From the NCBI GenBank assembly GCA_019914995.1, contig CM034133.1, positions 2,480,001 to 2,544,000 on the forward strand: DNA of 64,000 nucleotides. The letters run 5' to 3'. Positions 25,394 through 37,166 of this stretch are shown here, in pieces (positions within the stretch are counted from its first letter, which is position 1; each line of letters starts with the position of its first letter). The notes under the pieces were generated by a model, which saw nothing but the letters and a program-made list of their open reading frames with translations, had not been told where the DNA came from and did no database searches. The position numbers and the translations under genes are program-made. Origin of the DNA: Acanthochlamys bracteata. Lineage: Eukaryota > Streptophyta > Magnoliopsida > Pandanales > Velloziaceae.

Positions 25394-27858
25394 CTAGTAA
25401 TCCATAGGGAGTTCCCAATCATCCTCAAAATCCACTGTTCTTTGTGAGAATTTTTTTCTCCTGGCATTCCTTTGGCTTCTTCCTCTATGTAATCTCGACC
25501 TGTGCCTTCCAAAGTCTGAATAATCTTCGATTTCATCTTCCAAAGAAGTAATATTTCTAGAATCCCAAACGCCCTAGTAACCATGAAGGGTATCTATTAG
25601 CCAGTGTGCACCAATTCACAAAGGTGTGATGGCAGTGTTAGAGCATGCCAGCGACATAAATTACCAGTTTGATTATAGAAAATTTAGGTTATATAGGTCT
25701 CCCTTTGTTATATGTGCGGTTAGGGACTAGAAAACAGTGAAGTAAGAATGGCTCAGTGTGGTATATCTGAAACCTCGACACATGTAAAGGCATTTATCTC
25801 ATTACATAGGAACTTACCTTCGTTATTCTTTGTACTCTGGAGATAGCATCTTCGGGCACCACAACTGTGTCAGACACCACTTCAAGCACGTCTTTGACAA
25901 ACAAGCAGTAAGTACTCACCTAAAGAAAGCGTTCAACAATTTACAATGCTGTCCCAAAATCTTAGATCCAGTCAATAAGATTTGACTAGTTGAAGAACAT
26001 ACCAGACTCGAAGGAATAAAAGAAACGCCAAATGAGTCTAGCTCAAGTGACTCCACAGCACCTGAATTGACATTAAAGGTGTAGCCCCGTACCTTAAAGA
26101 GAAGAGCATTACCACATATGTCCTAAAAGTTGTCAATCTAGCAATCTAGCGTAGTTCACAATGGTTCATAGCTATATAGAAGCAAGAAACTCACCCTGCC
26201 AACATCTTTTCGACCTGATGTTATGACATTGTATCCTACCTGTAAATAAAATTACTTTTGAAGCATTCTACATATACCACCATGGAACTAGATGAAATTA
26301 AATGAAGAGAGCAAGTACAATGACAAACAGTGGTATGATACCAAGGTATCTAGACCCATCAGTTTCAGTTCATCATCCATGACACTCTCATCCTGTACAA
26401 GCACAACATCGCCTACCTATAAGGCCCAAAAAGAAGTCAGACTATAGAGGAAAAGCAAGCAATTTAAATGGAAGATAAAGCATTACAAGATCTATAATCA
26501 TTATCTTGATAAGATATGCATACTGAACTTCTTCTAGGATGCATTCAGTTAATGAAGCGTGTCAGGAACTTTGGAGTCAATAAAATTCTTAAGACAGCAT
26601 AAAAAATTGGATGTCACAGGGATTGGAGAAAGCGTTAACCTCTGAGAAATAAACATACCTGAAAAATATCCTCGAGAAGGAATTTCTCAAAGTCTCCCGA
26701 GAGCAAATTTGGTCTTACTTCAATTAGAATAACCATCCACTGCACTAAAACACAAAACGAGTATAGAAATCAGTAAGTTAGTTTGCTCAAGTACTCCACA
26801 TATAAAGCATTGTAAAAGACATTTCTATTACATGCTTCTTCATAAGAAAGATAACAAACAATAGAATACTGTCAAACTTCCAAAGTTTAGCCAGAATTAC
26901 CTATTAAGTTACCAAAAGCACCAGGTACTTCGCACCAAGAAGTGTTCTAGAAATGTAAAATTTAGAAAACTGAAAACTGATAACATCTCTAAATCATCAA
27001 GTATTAAGCAGGGATCATAATACTACAGAAAATTATCAAAACAAAACCAGCCTATTTTTATGTTATATCCAAGACAAAATGCTCTAGCGCAACTGGTGAA
27101 GTATCAAGCGATTGATGCTACTACAGTCTATAGCACCACTATCCTCATCAGACTCTTAATTCATTTTACCATACCTTTACAATTCTCAATGCTCAAACCT
27201 CTTTAAGAAGTAACTTCTATGTTAACACTATCACACCCACATAAAGCAAAGCAACACATAAGCACATCATATACAATAGCACACCAGTATTAAGGAAGCT
27301 CACCGATCTAGTATCAACCCACAACTGCGAGACAAACCCGAGACTTCGAGCAGATTCAATGCTAATCACTTGCTTCGCAAGAATGCTGGACCTCCTAATC
27401 AATTGCCGCCGCCTACGTTTCAACTCTTCTGGGGGACCAACAATATTTCCACTGCTCTCACCAGAATCCAAACTATCATCACTCTCCAACCCCTCTTTCT
27501 GAACCAAACCGCTCTCCGCCTCCAGATTCTTCGTTTCACGGCCGTTCTCCAGCTTCTCCAGTTCTCGTTTCAACTCAATGAAATCAAAGCTCGACAAATC
27601 ACCATCTTTCTTACTTTCAGCTTCACTACTGCTGCTTCTGGAGTTGAGATCGACTGCTTCTTCGAGAGGTTTGCAGTCATCGCTAGAGCTCACGCGAGAT
27701 TGAGTGATGTTAAATCTTCTTCTGATTGAAAGAGTTGTTGTTGTTGTCGTACGAAATCTTCTCGTTGAGATAATTGAAGTCTCTAATATTTTGTGTATCG
27801 ATCTCCATGGTTTGTTGAAGCTGAGCAGCTCATTGGATAACAACGAACAGTCGCACAT
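25394..27858 (-). CDS. PRC-barrel domain protein, probably plastidial
   Basis: Seven exons, all in phase 0: 27858-27304, 26739-26659, 26416-26342, 26239-26195, 26092-26003, 25919-25818, 25573-25394 (1128 nt, 375 aa). The start is the ATG of MCDCSLLSNE; the longer frame upstream has no ATG. Residues 1-60 are rich in Ser, Thr and Arg, like a transit peptide. An acidic/basic linker leads to a PRC-barrel-like part (SARSLGFVSQLWVDTRS, then WMVILIEVRPNLLSGDFEKF and VGDVVLVQDES). A second unit follows (VGYNVITSGRKDVGRVRGYT...SGAVESLELDSFG). The tail ends in DDWELPMDY. PRC barrels are small beta-barrels found in photosynthetic reaction-centre H subunit and RNA-processing proteins. The plant family (relatives such as AT2G38570, from memory) has no known function. 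Confidence 0.85.
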
Positions 27859-27909
27859 TTTGAAACACTCTGATCCCGAGAACTGATACAATGAAGAAGA
27901 TAAAGAGTG

Positions 27910-27960
27910 ATCTAATTGGGCCTTTTATTCATGCGCTGAACTGCTTGATTTAGCCCATAA
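27910..27960. promoter_or_regulatory. GGGCC/GCCCA motifs at divergent promoter
   Basis: ATTGGGCC and AGCCCATAA words lie 55-105 bp upstream of the PRC-barrel ATG. They fit Site II elements of plastid and housekeeping gene promoters. Function is inferred. Confidence 0.4.
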
Positions 27961-28033
27961 GCTCATCTAGTTGTCTCGAATTCAGATTGCAATCCGGTTC
28001 GTGTCGTTTATGAACCAAAGCACGCGTGACTTA

Positions 28034-28250
28034 GAGCATGTTTCAATTACCGTAATTAAATTTTACAAAATAAAAAATAAAATAAAATATTAAAAATATT
28101 ATTATATTAACATATATATAAATAAAAAAGTAAAAATTAAAATTATATATATAAAAATAAAATTTTAAAAATTTTTATACAATTAAAATATATAAATTAT
28201 TTAATAAAAAAATAAAATTATGAATATTTAAAATACGTTCTTAAACACGC
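28034..28250. mobile_element. AT-rich hAT-like MITE candidate
   Basis: An almost pure A/T stretch bounded by imperfect inverted ends: GCATGTTTCAATTACCGTA on the left, and on the right a sequence whose reverse complement begins GCGTGTTTAAGAACGTA. This end type is common in plant hAT-derived MITEs. No clear 8-bp target duplication was found, so the call is tentative. It sits between the divergent PRC-barrel and S6K genes. Confidence 0.4.
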
Positions 28251-28611
28251 CAACAGTCGCGGCATGCAAAAGCTTCCTACTGCAGTCGAGTCGAGCTCCT
28301 TTTGAATTATTAAAATATTTTGAAATTATACGATTAATCCGACAATGGCGGTTCTACGCCAACCGAAGTTGACGCATATTCGCATGTGCGATTATCCCAA
28401 TAGTTAGATCCGATCCCGTTTAGCAACTCTCAACCAAATTTGCGCCACGTGTGAGGTCAGCTTTACACGCATCGGGGTTTCTGGGTGTTGTGTTTGTTGT
28501 TGTTGTTTATGTTGGAATAGAACCATCGCGGCCACACGCCAAAAGATTGCCGAGAAAATAAACTTTTCTCACCGGTTCCCTTCTGGATTGCAGCGTCCGC
28601 ACGCTCCACAG

Positions 28612-29936
28612 GTTCGAATTCTCTCAAATTCCTTTTTCTTTTTTCTTTTTTCTTTTTTTGCTTTTGAAAATTTGGTTTGAGAGCAAATTGAATTGGGGAT
28701 TAGTTGGATGGGAACCTGTTGGTTGTTTGTATGGATTTGTTGATTGATTTGATTAATTGATTTCTTAAAAAATTGATAGGCATTACTTTCTGTTGATTTT
28801 GTGATTAACTTTATAAAATGGGAGAACACAAGCTTCGTTTCTTCTCAACTCGAGTTTTGGTAGAGATATATTTTTTTTCTAGTAATTTTCTTTTTTTCGT
28901 AGATATGAATTAGCATGATAGCTTTTTCTGGTAATTTTGTCTTTGTTAACGGTGATTGACATGATTAAATATACTTTGTTGTTAACGAGATTATATAAAC
29001 TTTTATTTACTCGTTAGTGGGACGGAAAATTTTCGATAAATCTAAGAATTAGTTGATTGATTGATTTATTTATTTATTTGTTTATTTTGTGAATAAATTA
29101 GATTGGTGAATATGGCTGTGTTGAAGCATGGACCTATTAACATAATTTACAGATTAATTTCCGCAAAATAAGTTGTGTTCTTGTGAGGTATGTGTGATGT
29201 GCTTTGTAATTGTGCGTGGATTTTTGTGAATTATTGAAAATTATATTTACTGAAAGAGGTGTGAGTATCTGGCGTGATTTAGTGTACGCTTATGTGCGTG
29301 TTGCTTGAGCTACTCGAAATTGTTTTCGATGTTGGAGGAACTTGTTTTAAGCTTCCCATCTTCAATCGTACTAAGTTAGTACCAACTTATAACTGCTAGA
29401 AGCTAGTCTAGACAAGTTTTTGTTGTACTTATCAGTTACAATTGGTGAATATACCTGAGTAACAAGCATCCATTGCTTCTTAGGTTTTGATGCTACTTGA
29501 AAGTTGTACTGCTGTTATTCCTATTTGCAATATTGGTTTCTATGGATATTAAATTTTTTGTTTCATTATCAGCATTGAGGCACGTTCATTGTGATTTGTT
29601 GTCTGTATTTAGTATGCATAGAGATGATCTTCCTGACCCAACGTTACCATCCTCCTTGACCTGTCACCAGACTGAAGGTCACAGTGTTCATATGACAAAG
29701 TGATATTCTACTACATTGTTATATTTCCTGCTGAGGGCTTTGAGAATCTAAATAGTACATCATGCAACAAACTCTACCATCTGGATGTATGTTCTTTAGT
29801 TTATTTGTTAGTTTGTTTATTGTGTATGTTCATTCTATATTGCACGAACCATATAAACTGTGTCGGGATTCTGTACTTCCCCTTTTATTAGGTCTTATAA
29901 ACTTTACTCTCTAATTTTGCTGATTTTGATTGGCAG
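28612..29936 (+). other. 5'-leader intron of S6 kinase gene
   Basis: Donor CACAG|GTTCG at 28611/28612 and acceptor TTGGCAG at 29936 bound an intron of about 1.3 kb. It begins with a T-rich stretch typical of plant leader introns, which often raise expression. No coding exon inside is supported. Confidence 0.55.
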
Positions 29937-29956
29937 TTCTAGGATAGGTGATCTTC

Positions 29957-30157
29957 ATGAATTCAAGAAGCTCAGTGGCATCAACCGTTTCCTGTGCACC
30001 GGGAAACAGACACAACTTCTGGATTGTTGTTTGCTTGCTTCCAAGATTCCTGGGAGGAATTGTTACATACATGAACTTTCTGCTCTTCAAGGCCATTGTT
30101 CGAATTCCTTCTTCATCTGTTGTCGTATTTGGAATTGGTGGAGGGAGGCTTCCTTAG
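29957..30157 (+). promoter_or_regulatory. 66-codon upstream ORF in S6 kinase leader
   Basis: In the leader exon 29937-30251 an ATG at 29957 opens 66 codons ending 95 nt before the kinase ATG. The predicted peptide has a hydrophobic centre (FWIVVCLLPRFLGGIV) and ends GGGRLP. It is long for a plant uORF and has coding-like composition. Translation or conservation is not shown. Confidence 0.5.
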
Positions 30158-30251
30158 AGAGGAATCGCTTGATTATTTGAAGGCATAGTTTGTTGAATTG
30201 TCGATCATTCCAAAACATTCTTTATTAAATCATCAATCATTCCGGTGAAAA

Positions 30252-32425
30252 ATGGTTTCCTCTCAGGTTTCTTTTGCTACTGCAAAACCTTTTGAGAGGA
30301 AAATACTTCTTCCCATGGGTCCTCCTGATATTGTCTCCTCTGATCATGTGGAGTTCGATTTTTCTGATGTATTTGGAACTGTGCAATCACCGCTTGGAGA
30401 GGGTGAGAGCCTTCAATCTGCATTGGATTCTACCGCTGGAGTTTACAACGACCCGGTTGTTGTTTACAACAGATCTCATTCTTTGGTGGGACCTACAACT
30501 CTTGTGAGCCAGTCCTTGCAACTGAGCAAGCTGACATTACATGAAACAGAGTCTTCACTGGAGTTGATAGAATCTGCCTCCAAGGAATCAGAAGCCAGTG
30601 AAACTGCTTCATCGGTTAGTAGTACTGAAGAACCTGATGTTAAACCTGAGAAGAGTGAGGGTGTTGGCTTAGATGATTTTGAAGTTCTAAAGCTTGTTGG
30701 ACAAGGTGCTTTTGGAAAAGTATTTCAGGTCAAGAAAAAAGGAACACCTGAGATATACGCAATGAAGGTGATGAGAAAGGATAAGATCATGGAGAAGAAT
30801 CATGCTGAATACATGAAAGCAGAAAGAGATATACTGACGAAAATTGATCATCCGTTTATTGTTCAACTTAGATATTCCTTCCAGGTATTGGGATGTGTTT
30901 CAATTTTATTTTACTGTCAGCCTGCCTCAAGATAGTTAGTGTCTGTTTTGCTTATATTATAATGGTTATAGACATGCATAAAATCAATTTTGAAAGCCAA
31001 ACATGAAAGAACTCAGTATGCTTCATCATAGGCTTTCCCGGTGCTTTAGTTGGTCTCCTGAAGATTATTGCTCACTAGATTTTATCTCATATTTTGCAGA
31101 CAAAATATCGACTTTACCTTGTTTTAGATTTTATCAATGGAGGACACTTGTTCTTCCAGCTTTACCATCATGGACTGTTCAGGTGACAATTCTATCTGCT
31201 TTTATAATACTCTCCAGAAGATATATTGAAGAACAGTGTTTGTGTGCGTTATCAACTTGCTTATTTGGGCTGATTCTATCAGGGAGGACTTGGCACGGGT
31301 ATATGCAGCTGAAATAATATCTGCTGTATCCCATCTTCATGCAAATGGCATAATGCATAGGGATTTAAAACCAGAGAACATTCTTTTGGATGCTGATGGT
31401 CATGTAAGAATTAGTAATAATGACTTGTCATTTCCTTTAGTAAAGCTGACATTGTTGTCAATTCTTTAGTACTTAATGATTGGCTTTTCCCAATTTTCTT
31501 ATTGGAACATCATTCAGGCCATGCTTACTGACTTTGGCTTGGCGAAGCAATTTGAAGAGAATTCAAGATCAAATTCTATGTGTGGGACAGTAGAGTACAT
31601 GGCACCTGAAATTGTACTTGGAAAAGGCCATGACAAAGCTGCTGACTGGTGGAGTGTTGGTGTCCTATTGTTTGAAATGCTCACTGGAAAGGTGTGTTTA
31701 AAACCATATACTTGTTTGTTAGCTTCCAGCATGGTAAAATTTGCACTATGATCCTTTATGCAAGAAAAAGTGATGCTTGTATTATGTGGCAATAGAGCAA
31801 ATTAGGGTGCTTCTAGGAAATACAAGTGCTCAGATTTATGCATGATTAACTGGATGCGCACATTTTAACATCATTGATGTGATACTTACCATAGAATTTT
31901 GTACTACTTATCTTTATTTCTTTCTGGGTGTTTTCAGCCTCCTTTCATTGGTAATCGGGAGAAAATTCAGCAGAGGATTGTGAAAGAGAAGATAAAGCTG
32001 CCAAAGTATCTGTCAAGTGAAGCACATTCTCTTCTGAAAGGAGTAAGTATATAATCTCTTTCTTGATCTCTTGTTTCCGCAGAGTAAGAAGCTTAACTGT
32101 TTCCTGCAATTTCTTGCAGTTGCTGCAGAAGGAAGCTAACAAGCGACTTAGCAGTGGATCTGGTGGCAGTAATGAGATTAAAAACCATAAATGGTTTAAA
32201 ATGATTAACTGGAGAAAACTGGAAGCTCGGGAGATCCAACCAAGCTTTCGACCTAATGTCGCTGGAAAGAGCTGTGTGGCAAATTTTGAGGAACGATGGA
32301 CAAGCATGCCAATATTGGACTCGCCTGTGGCTAGTCCAGTCGCTGGAGACAGCATTTTCACAGGATTTTCTTATGTAAGGCCTGCACCCTTTCTGCAGAA
32401 ACCTAGCCTCTTAAGTGACAACTAA
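30252..32425 (+). CDS. S6K: Ribosomal protein S6 kinase (AGC kinase)
   Basis: Serine/threonine kinase acting below TOR; it phosphorylates ribosomal protein S6. Six coding exons: 30252-30884, 31100-31182, 31283-31403, 31518-31691, 31938-32042, 32120-32425 (1422 nt, 473 aa; Arabidopsis S6K1/2 are about 465-471). The N-terminus has a TOS-like motif FDFSDVF (residues 35-41) for RAPTOR binding. The kinase domain runs from about 147: glycine loop [20 protein letters not shown] at 284-286, activation loop [13 protein letters not shown] with the predicted PDK1 site Ser299. The C-terminal hydrophobic motif FTGFSYV (452-458) holds the predicted TOR site Ser456. All catalytic residues are present. It is divergent from the PRC-barrel gene and converges on the mannanase. 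The leader has an intron and a 66-codon uORF. Confidence 0.95.
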
Positions 32426-33289
32426 AATTTAAAGCCTTTTAGTCAAAAAGTTATGAAAGTGTTGTTAGATTATAGGCTTGAATGTTATTTTAACTTAGGA
32501 AGAAACTGGTTTGCTACCCAATTCAATCTGTTCTCTTAATACTGTTTGCAATGAAGTGCTTGACACGTATTTGCTCTTATGCGAAATTTGTTTCAGTATT
32601 AGCTGCCTCAAAATGTTTCTTTCGAGGTTTATGCTAGAGAATAATAAATAGCTTGAGGTTTTGCTAATTGGTCAAGTATCCAGGAAGCTTCATTTTAATG
32701 AAGGAGCATTTGTAAACAGACTGCAGATTTGGTATTGTTTATTTGTGAGCGTTGGCTAAAGCTGGATCGTCTGCATTCCAATAGGAAATCACCAATTAAG
32801 GATGTTTCATTTTTCTCGGTTTTTCTGAGAATGGATTGTTTATTATTAAACAATCTGTCTTGTTCGCGTTGTTTGTGAGCTTACTGGTGGATTGGGAAAT
32901 TCGCTAGTAGATTCTGCCTAGGAGTTGGTTGGTGAAGGGGGTGACGCAGAAGAGTTTCGTCCTTCCATTGCATTGTTTAAGAAATTCTATTGTATATTTT
33001 TTTTTTTCACGAAATTCAATTACAAATATTTAAAACACGCCTAGAAAGATCAAGTAAAGTTTGTGTTCATGTACAGAGAAATCTCTGAAGTTTCGGAATT
33101 GGTAGTAATTGGCCACTGATCGTATGAGCTTCTGAAAATGTGCAGTATTAGAAGTTTGCATCTTGTTTGTATTATCAACCTTTTTAGTAATGCCAATTTT
33201 ATGAACCGAGATTTTGTATCTTTACACATTGCTACTAATACATATGTTGAAATCAGTTCAAACAGTAGACTTTTGGCATATGTTCTCAG
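32426..33289. other. Convergent 3' flanks, no gene
   Basis: 864 bp between the S6K and mannanase stop codons. AT-rich, with no supported coding frame or repeat. Confidence 0.5.
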
Positions 33290-35436
33290 TCAGTATAAAT
33301 CTTCCATGAATAAATCATCAATGTCATCGATGCTTTTCTTCCGACAACCCCAGTGACATCTCCAAGAACACTTGCTATTGAAGCTCTGAATCATCTTAGA
33401 CTGCAAAGATAGGACACTGGATGTAGAGGGATCCTTTGAGAGAATCACTGCGTAGCCATCGTCCATGTATTCTGTGCCCTCTGGAAAGAGCTGCCAGACA
33501 AGGCAGCCACTGCCCCCGCCGCCTGTTCTTGTAGAGTTAAGTATAGTTTTGTAGACGGTGTCGATGAATTTGTCCCTGAATGTTATATTGAACATCTCGG
33601 CTTTAGCGGATATACCAAATTCGCCAAACATAACTGGCATGCCAAGTACAGCATCTGCATCATCAATGTGACTCTGCATCCATGATTTTGTGAAGTCGAT
33701 GTGCGCTGGTGAGATCGTCTTTGACACCCTTCAATTTGGCAAAAGATGATGTTTTGATATTAAAACATCTGAAAAACTTGTAACAACGAGCAGCAGTTAA
33801 TGTTCATAATTTACCAGGCGTCAGGATAAATGTGAACGGAAGCGTAATCAACTCCCAGCGTTCGATGATTTCTGATGAAATCTGTTCCTACTTGACCTGC
33901 AAAGGTGTTAGGGTTTACTGATAATTTCGCAGGTGTTGATGCACCGTAAAATCCTTCTAAGCCAGTACCCAGCAGGTGCATTGGATCAATGGACTTGACG
34001 TGGAAGGCCATCTCTTCTATCCATGCCTGTTAAATAATGGCACCCATTCTTGATTTAAAACTACAACTGCCATGTCCTATGACTCTTGTATGAAGTAGCG
34101 GAAGTTGATACTTACTTGGAGTTTGTTACCAGAAGGGTCAGAGAGGCAACGAGGCTCATTAATCAGCTCCCATGACAAAATTGTTGGATCATCTTTATAC
34201 GTAATGTTTGTGATTGTATTCACTCTGTTCAGAATCGTCTTGCCAAGTTTGAACAAAGAACCAAGAAAACAAAATCAGTTAAGTGCATTGGATGCCAGTA
34301 AAATCAGAGTCAGCTAATAGTTAAAAGTTTCTTCAGCTCATGAATGAATGAATGAATGATCACATAACTACTAATGGCATTTTGTGATTATCTTCATTGT
34401 GTGATATGTACAAGTTAATTTTATCAATACCCTGTTTAACGTTTACCTTGACATGAGATTTGTAATACCCTTTCACTGTTGGATCCGAGAAGAAATCCTC
34501 ATCAGAAGTTAAATTCAGCCCAGATGCTTTCCCCCATTTCACATACTGAGCTTTCCCTCCATATGCATCCCAGTTGTTAACTAATGGCAACACAAGCCTG
34601 ATACTATACTTTCTCGCTTCACTAACCACAAAATCTAGTGCCTGAAAATAAACTCAACACTCAGGAATAATCATCAAATAAAGGACCATCAATAATATAT
34701 TCGCATGTTGATGGAAAAAGAAAAGAAAGATATACATATATCTATAGATATTACCTTGAAAACTTCTTCATCATATACAGCGGGAGATTTCTGAAGAGCT
34801 CTCCAACCTCCATCACTGAAAGCCCATGTCCTGCAGACCGTTAGTCCGATAGAAGAAGCTTGCTTAAAGACCTCGGTTACCTTCCCTCTCGTAGACTCGT
34901 CTACAGCAAGTATCATTAGCCAATATGTATTGAATCCGTTGATGTAAAATGGCTGGCTTCCGACAATAAACTGGTTCCCTTTCCTCTGTACCATTTTCCA
35001 GTCATCATCTCCAGCTCCATGGATGTTGGAAGCCCTAATAAAAAGAAGCAACATGAACAATACTAACTAAGACCGTTAAGGCAGATTTTTTTTTCACCTA
35101 TGCATTAAGTATATATATCAGTAACGAGCTACTTGTGAACGGAAAGGGAACAACAACCAGAGAAGAATTGCTAACTAAGTTATCAGCTTCAAATTCAACT
35201 CCATCTATATTACATACTAACAAGTCTATTTTTAGGAAGAGAAACAACGTAATGCGGTTTGCATACCAATCATTCTTATCAATCAAAGAGAAGTAGTCCT
35301 TCCCATCTTCTAGTTTTATGTGTGACCTACTAGGAACTTGAACATGCCCTGAAGATTTATTCAACAATGTACTAAAGGCAAGAATGAGGACAATTCCAAG
35401 TAGAACAGACAGACTCTTTCTTTCACCAACAACCAT
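33290..35436 (-). CDS. MAN: Mannan endo-1,4-beta-mannosidase (GH5)
   Basis: Secreted or membrane-anchored enzyme that cuts beta-1,4-mannan in the cell wall. Six exons: 35436-35267, 35034-34755, 34641-34447, 34238-34116, 34026-33815, 33728-33290 (1419 nt, 472 aa). Residues 9-26 form a hydrophobic segment ([15 protein letters not shown]), a signal peptide or signal anchor. Then comes the GH5_7 barrel: [23 protein letters not shown], the acid/base in WELINEPRC (Glu243) and the nucleophile in MFGEFG (Glu363). Both catalytic residues are present, so the enzyme should be active. The C-terminal tail [12 protein letters not shown] is Cys- and Lys-rich and extends past the catalytic domain, as in MAN6/MAN2-like plant members. 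The last acceptor (TTGAAG) has a weak pyrimidine tract but keeps frame. Confidence 0.93.
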
Positions 35437-37166
35437 GCTTTGTGTTTTTTACAATGGTTGTACATACTCTCAAGTTCTCGAGTGCTATATATATGTTCAT
35501 ATATTTAATAGCATGCTTGAAGAAACCTACAGGCTCAACTAGAAAGACTGTTGTATGTGTTGGTTGAGTTAAAGGTTCACTACTTGACTTTGAAGCGTGT
35601 GTGTTGTAAAAAGAATGCATTGCTGCTAAGAAAAGTTACATTAATTATACCTGTATTTGTTGGCAACGCCAGTTATTGTTAGTCAAAAATTACTAAAACC
35701 AACTAATTATGCTTGAATTTCGATATTGTGAAAATATTTTTGAGTTTAAATCCAACTTTAGCTTAAAGCTTTGTACCAAATCTGAACAGGAATCAAGAAC
35801 TTCGATACAAATTGTTAAACTCTAAATCTTTGTCCAAGTTTACCAAAACCTTCAATACAATTTACTTTGAACATTGAAGGCAAAAAAACTGGTAATGCCT
35901 AATAGATTCATCCTCAATCCTAAAATAATCAAAGGTAACACATATGTTTACCTGGAAAAACAATCAAAGAAGTTGCAGAGACATCCGAGTAGACCCATGG
36001 CACTGGAACACAGTTACAACAAAAAAAAAAAAAAAAAAAAAAAGTTTCATTTCTGTTAAAATCAAACCAATCAAACTATAATACAAACTACAGTTACCAT
36101 TCTATAATTAAGAATTCAGTTCAAATGAAAAGAATTGTATTGAAGATCTGCAGAGCTTTCTCCTTTTCTGTTTGTTACTGTGTATTTGAAGAGTTTTAAA
36201 AATGCATGAGAATGGAAAGGTGGCAAAGCTACTCAGCATACGTGTTATTGTGAAACAAGAGATAGTGACGTAGAAAGTAACACAAATATACAAATGGATC
36301 ATAACTGGGCTTATAGATTGGCTACGATACATATGACTTGTTGGCCCAACCAGAAACTAGGCCACATTGTTGGACCCTCTATCGAAGCCGTTGTTAAGCG
36401 AACAACGGCCGTGATTCAACCGTCTATACCACTTGGTTTCATTTGCATGCGTGGGTTCCATGTTCAACAACTAGCGTTCGGATGGCTTGTGGGATTCTTC
36501 TTTTCTCTTTATATATGTTTTTCGTTATTATATTCTTTTTTTGCTACTTTCTTAATTTACTTTTCAAACATTAATGACCGTTAACGCGCTTATCTAGAGA
36601 AAAAATTTATTTCGAATTTTTACGGAACAGGTTCGTGTATATATTAAATAGCACATACTCTGACAAACATCACTATCACAGTATCACTTTCTTATCGATG
36701 TACCGATTTCTTAAAAGTAAATATTGAGGTCTTAAATTGCACTTTTTCTTGTAATAATAGATAACTATCAATTAATTATTTGAAATTAATCAGACCACAC
36801 GATTTGCCACTGAAGAAATTTCGCCGTTGGACTAATTTCTTTTGTCATTTCTTACCAAAGTCAGTCAATGAAAACATCTAATTTGCAAGCTTGCTGCAAG
36901 AATTCTTCCGTCGAACATTCTGACTACTCCTGTTCCTTTCTTATCATTTGTCCCCAAAACAAATTTATGGTACACTTCTGCTCTTCAAATGCTTCACAAT
37001 GCAGTTTTTTCTTCAACCGGCTTGCTTCATTCTCAGTTTCTAACAAGTTTTTGATTTGAAAATTCAACTTCATTTCTGCTAGATATCTTCTTGTCTGAAT
37101 AGTCGTCGCCATCAATGGCGGCTTAAGATTACTCCCGGATCATTGTTTGTTTTTCAATCAGTAAAT
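35437..37166. other. Mannanase and FER-like promoters
   Basis: 1.7 kb between two divergent genes. It holds a run of 24 A at 36021-36044 and GGGCTT, TGGCCCAA and AGGCCAC words near 36308-36364. Just upstream of 37167 the sequence TTTTTCAATCAG resembles an acceptor, so the FER-like leader may contain an intron. No other gene is supported. Confidence 0.45.
36021..36044 (+). repeat. Poly(A) run, 24 nt
   Basis: An uninterrupted run of 24 adenines. No retrogene or SINE body could be recognised directly upstream. Confidence 0.8.

Noticed and set aside
28605-28625. GGTTCGAATTC, like a tRNA T-loop
   Set aside because: No matching acceptor, D or anticodon arm nearby; it is the first part of the S6K leader intron.
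35950-36020. Minus-strand short frame with an MGLLGCLCNFF-like start, suggesting an acylated N-terminus
   Set aside because: Only about 16 codons before a stop or donor, with no following exon that I can recognise.
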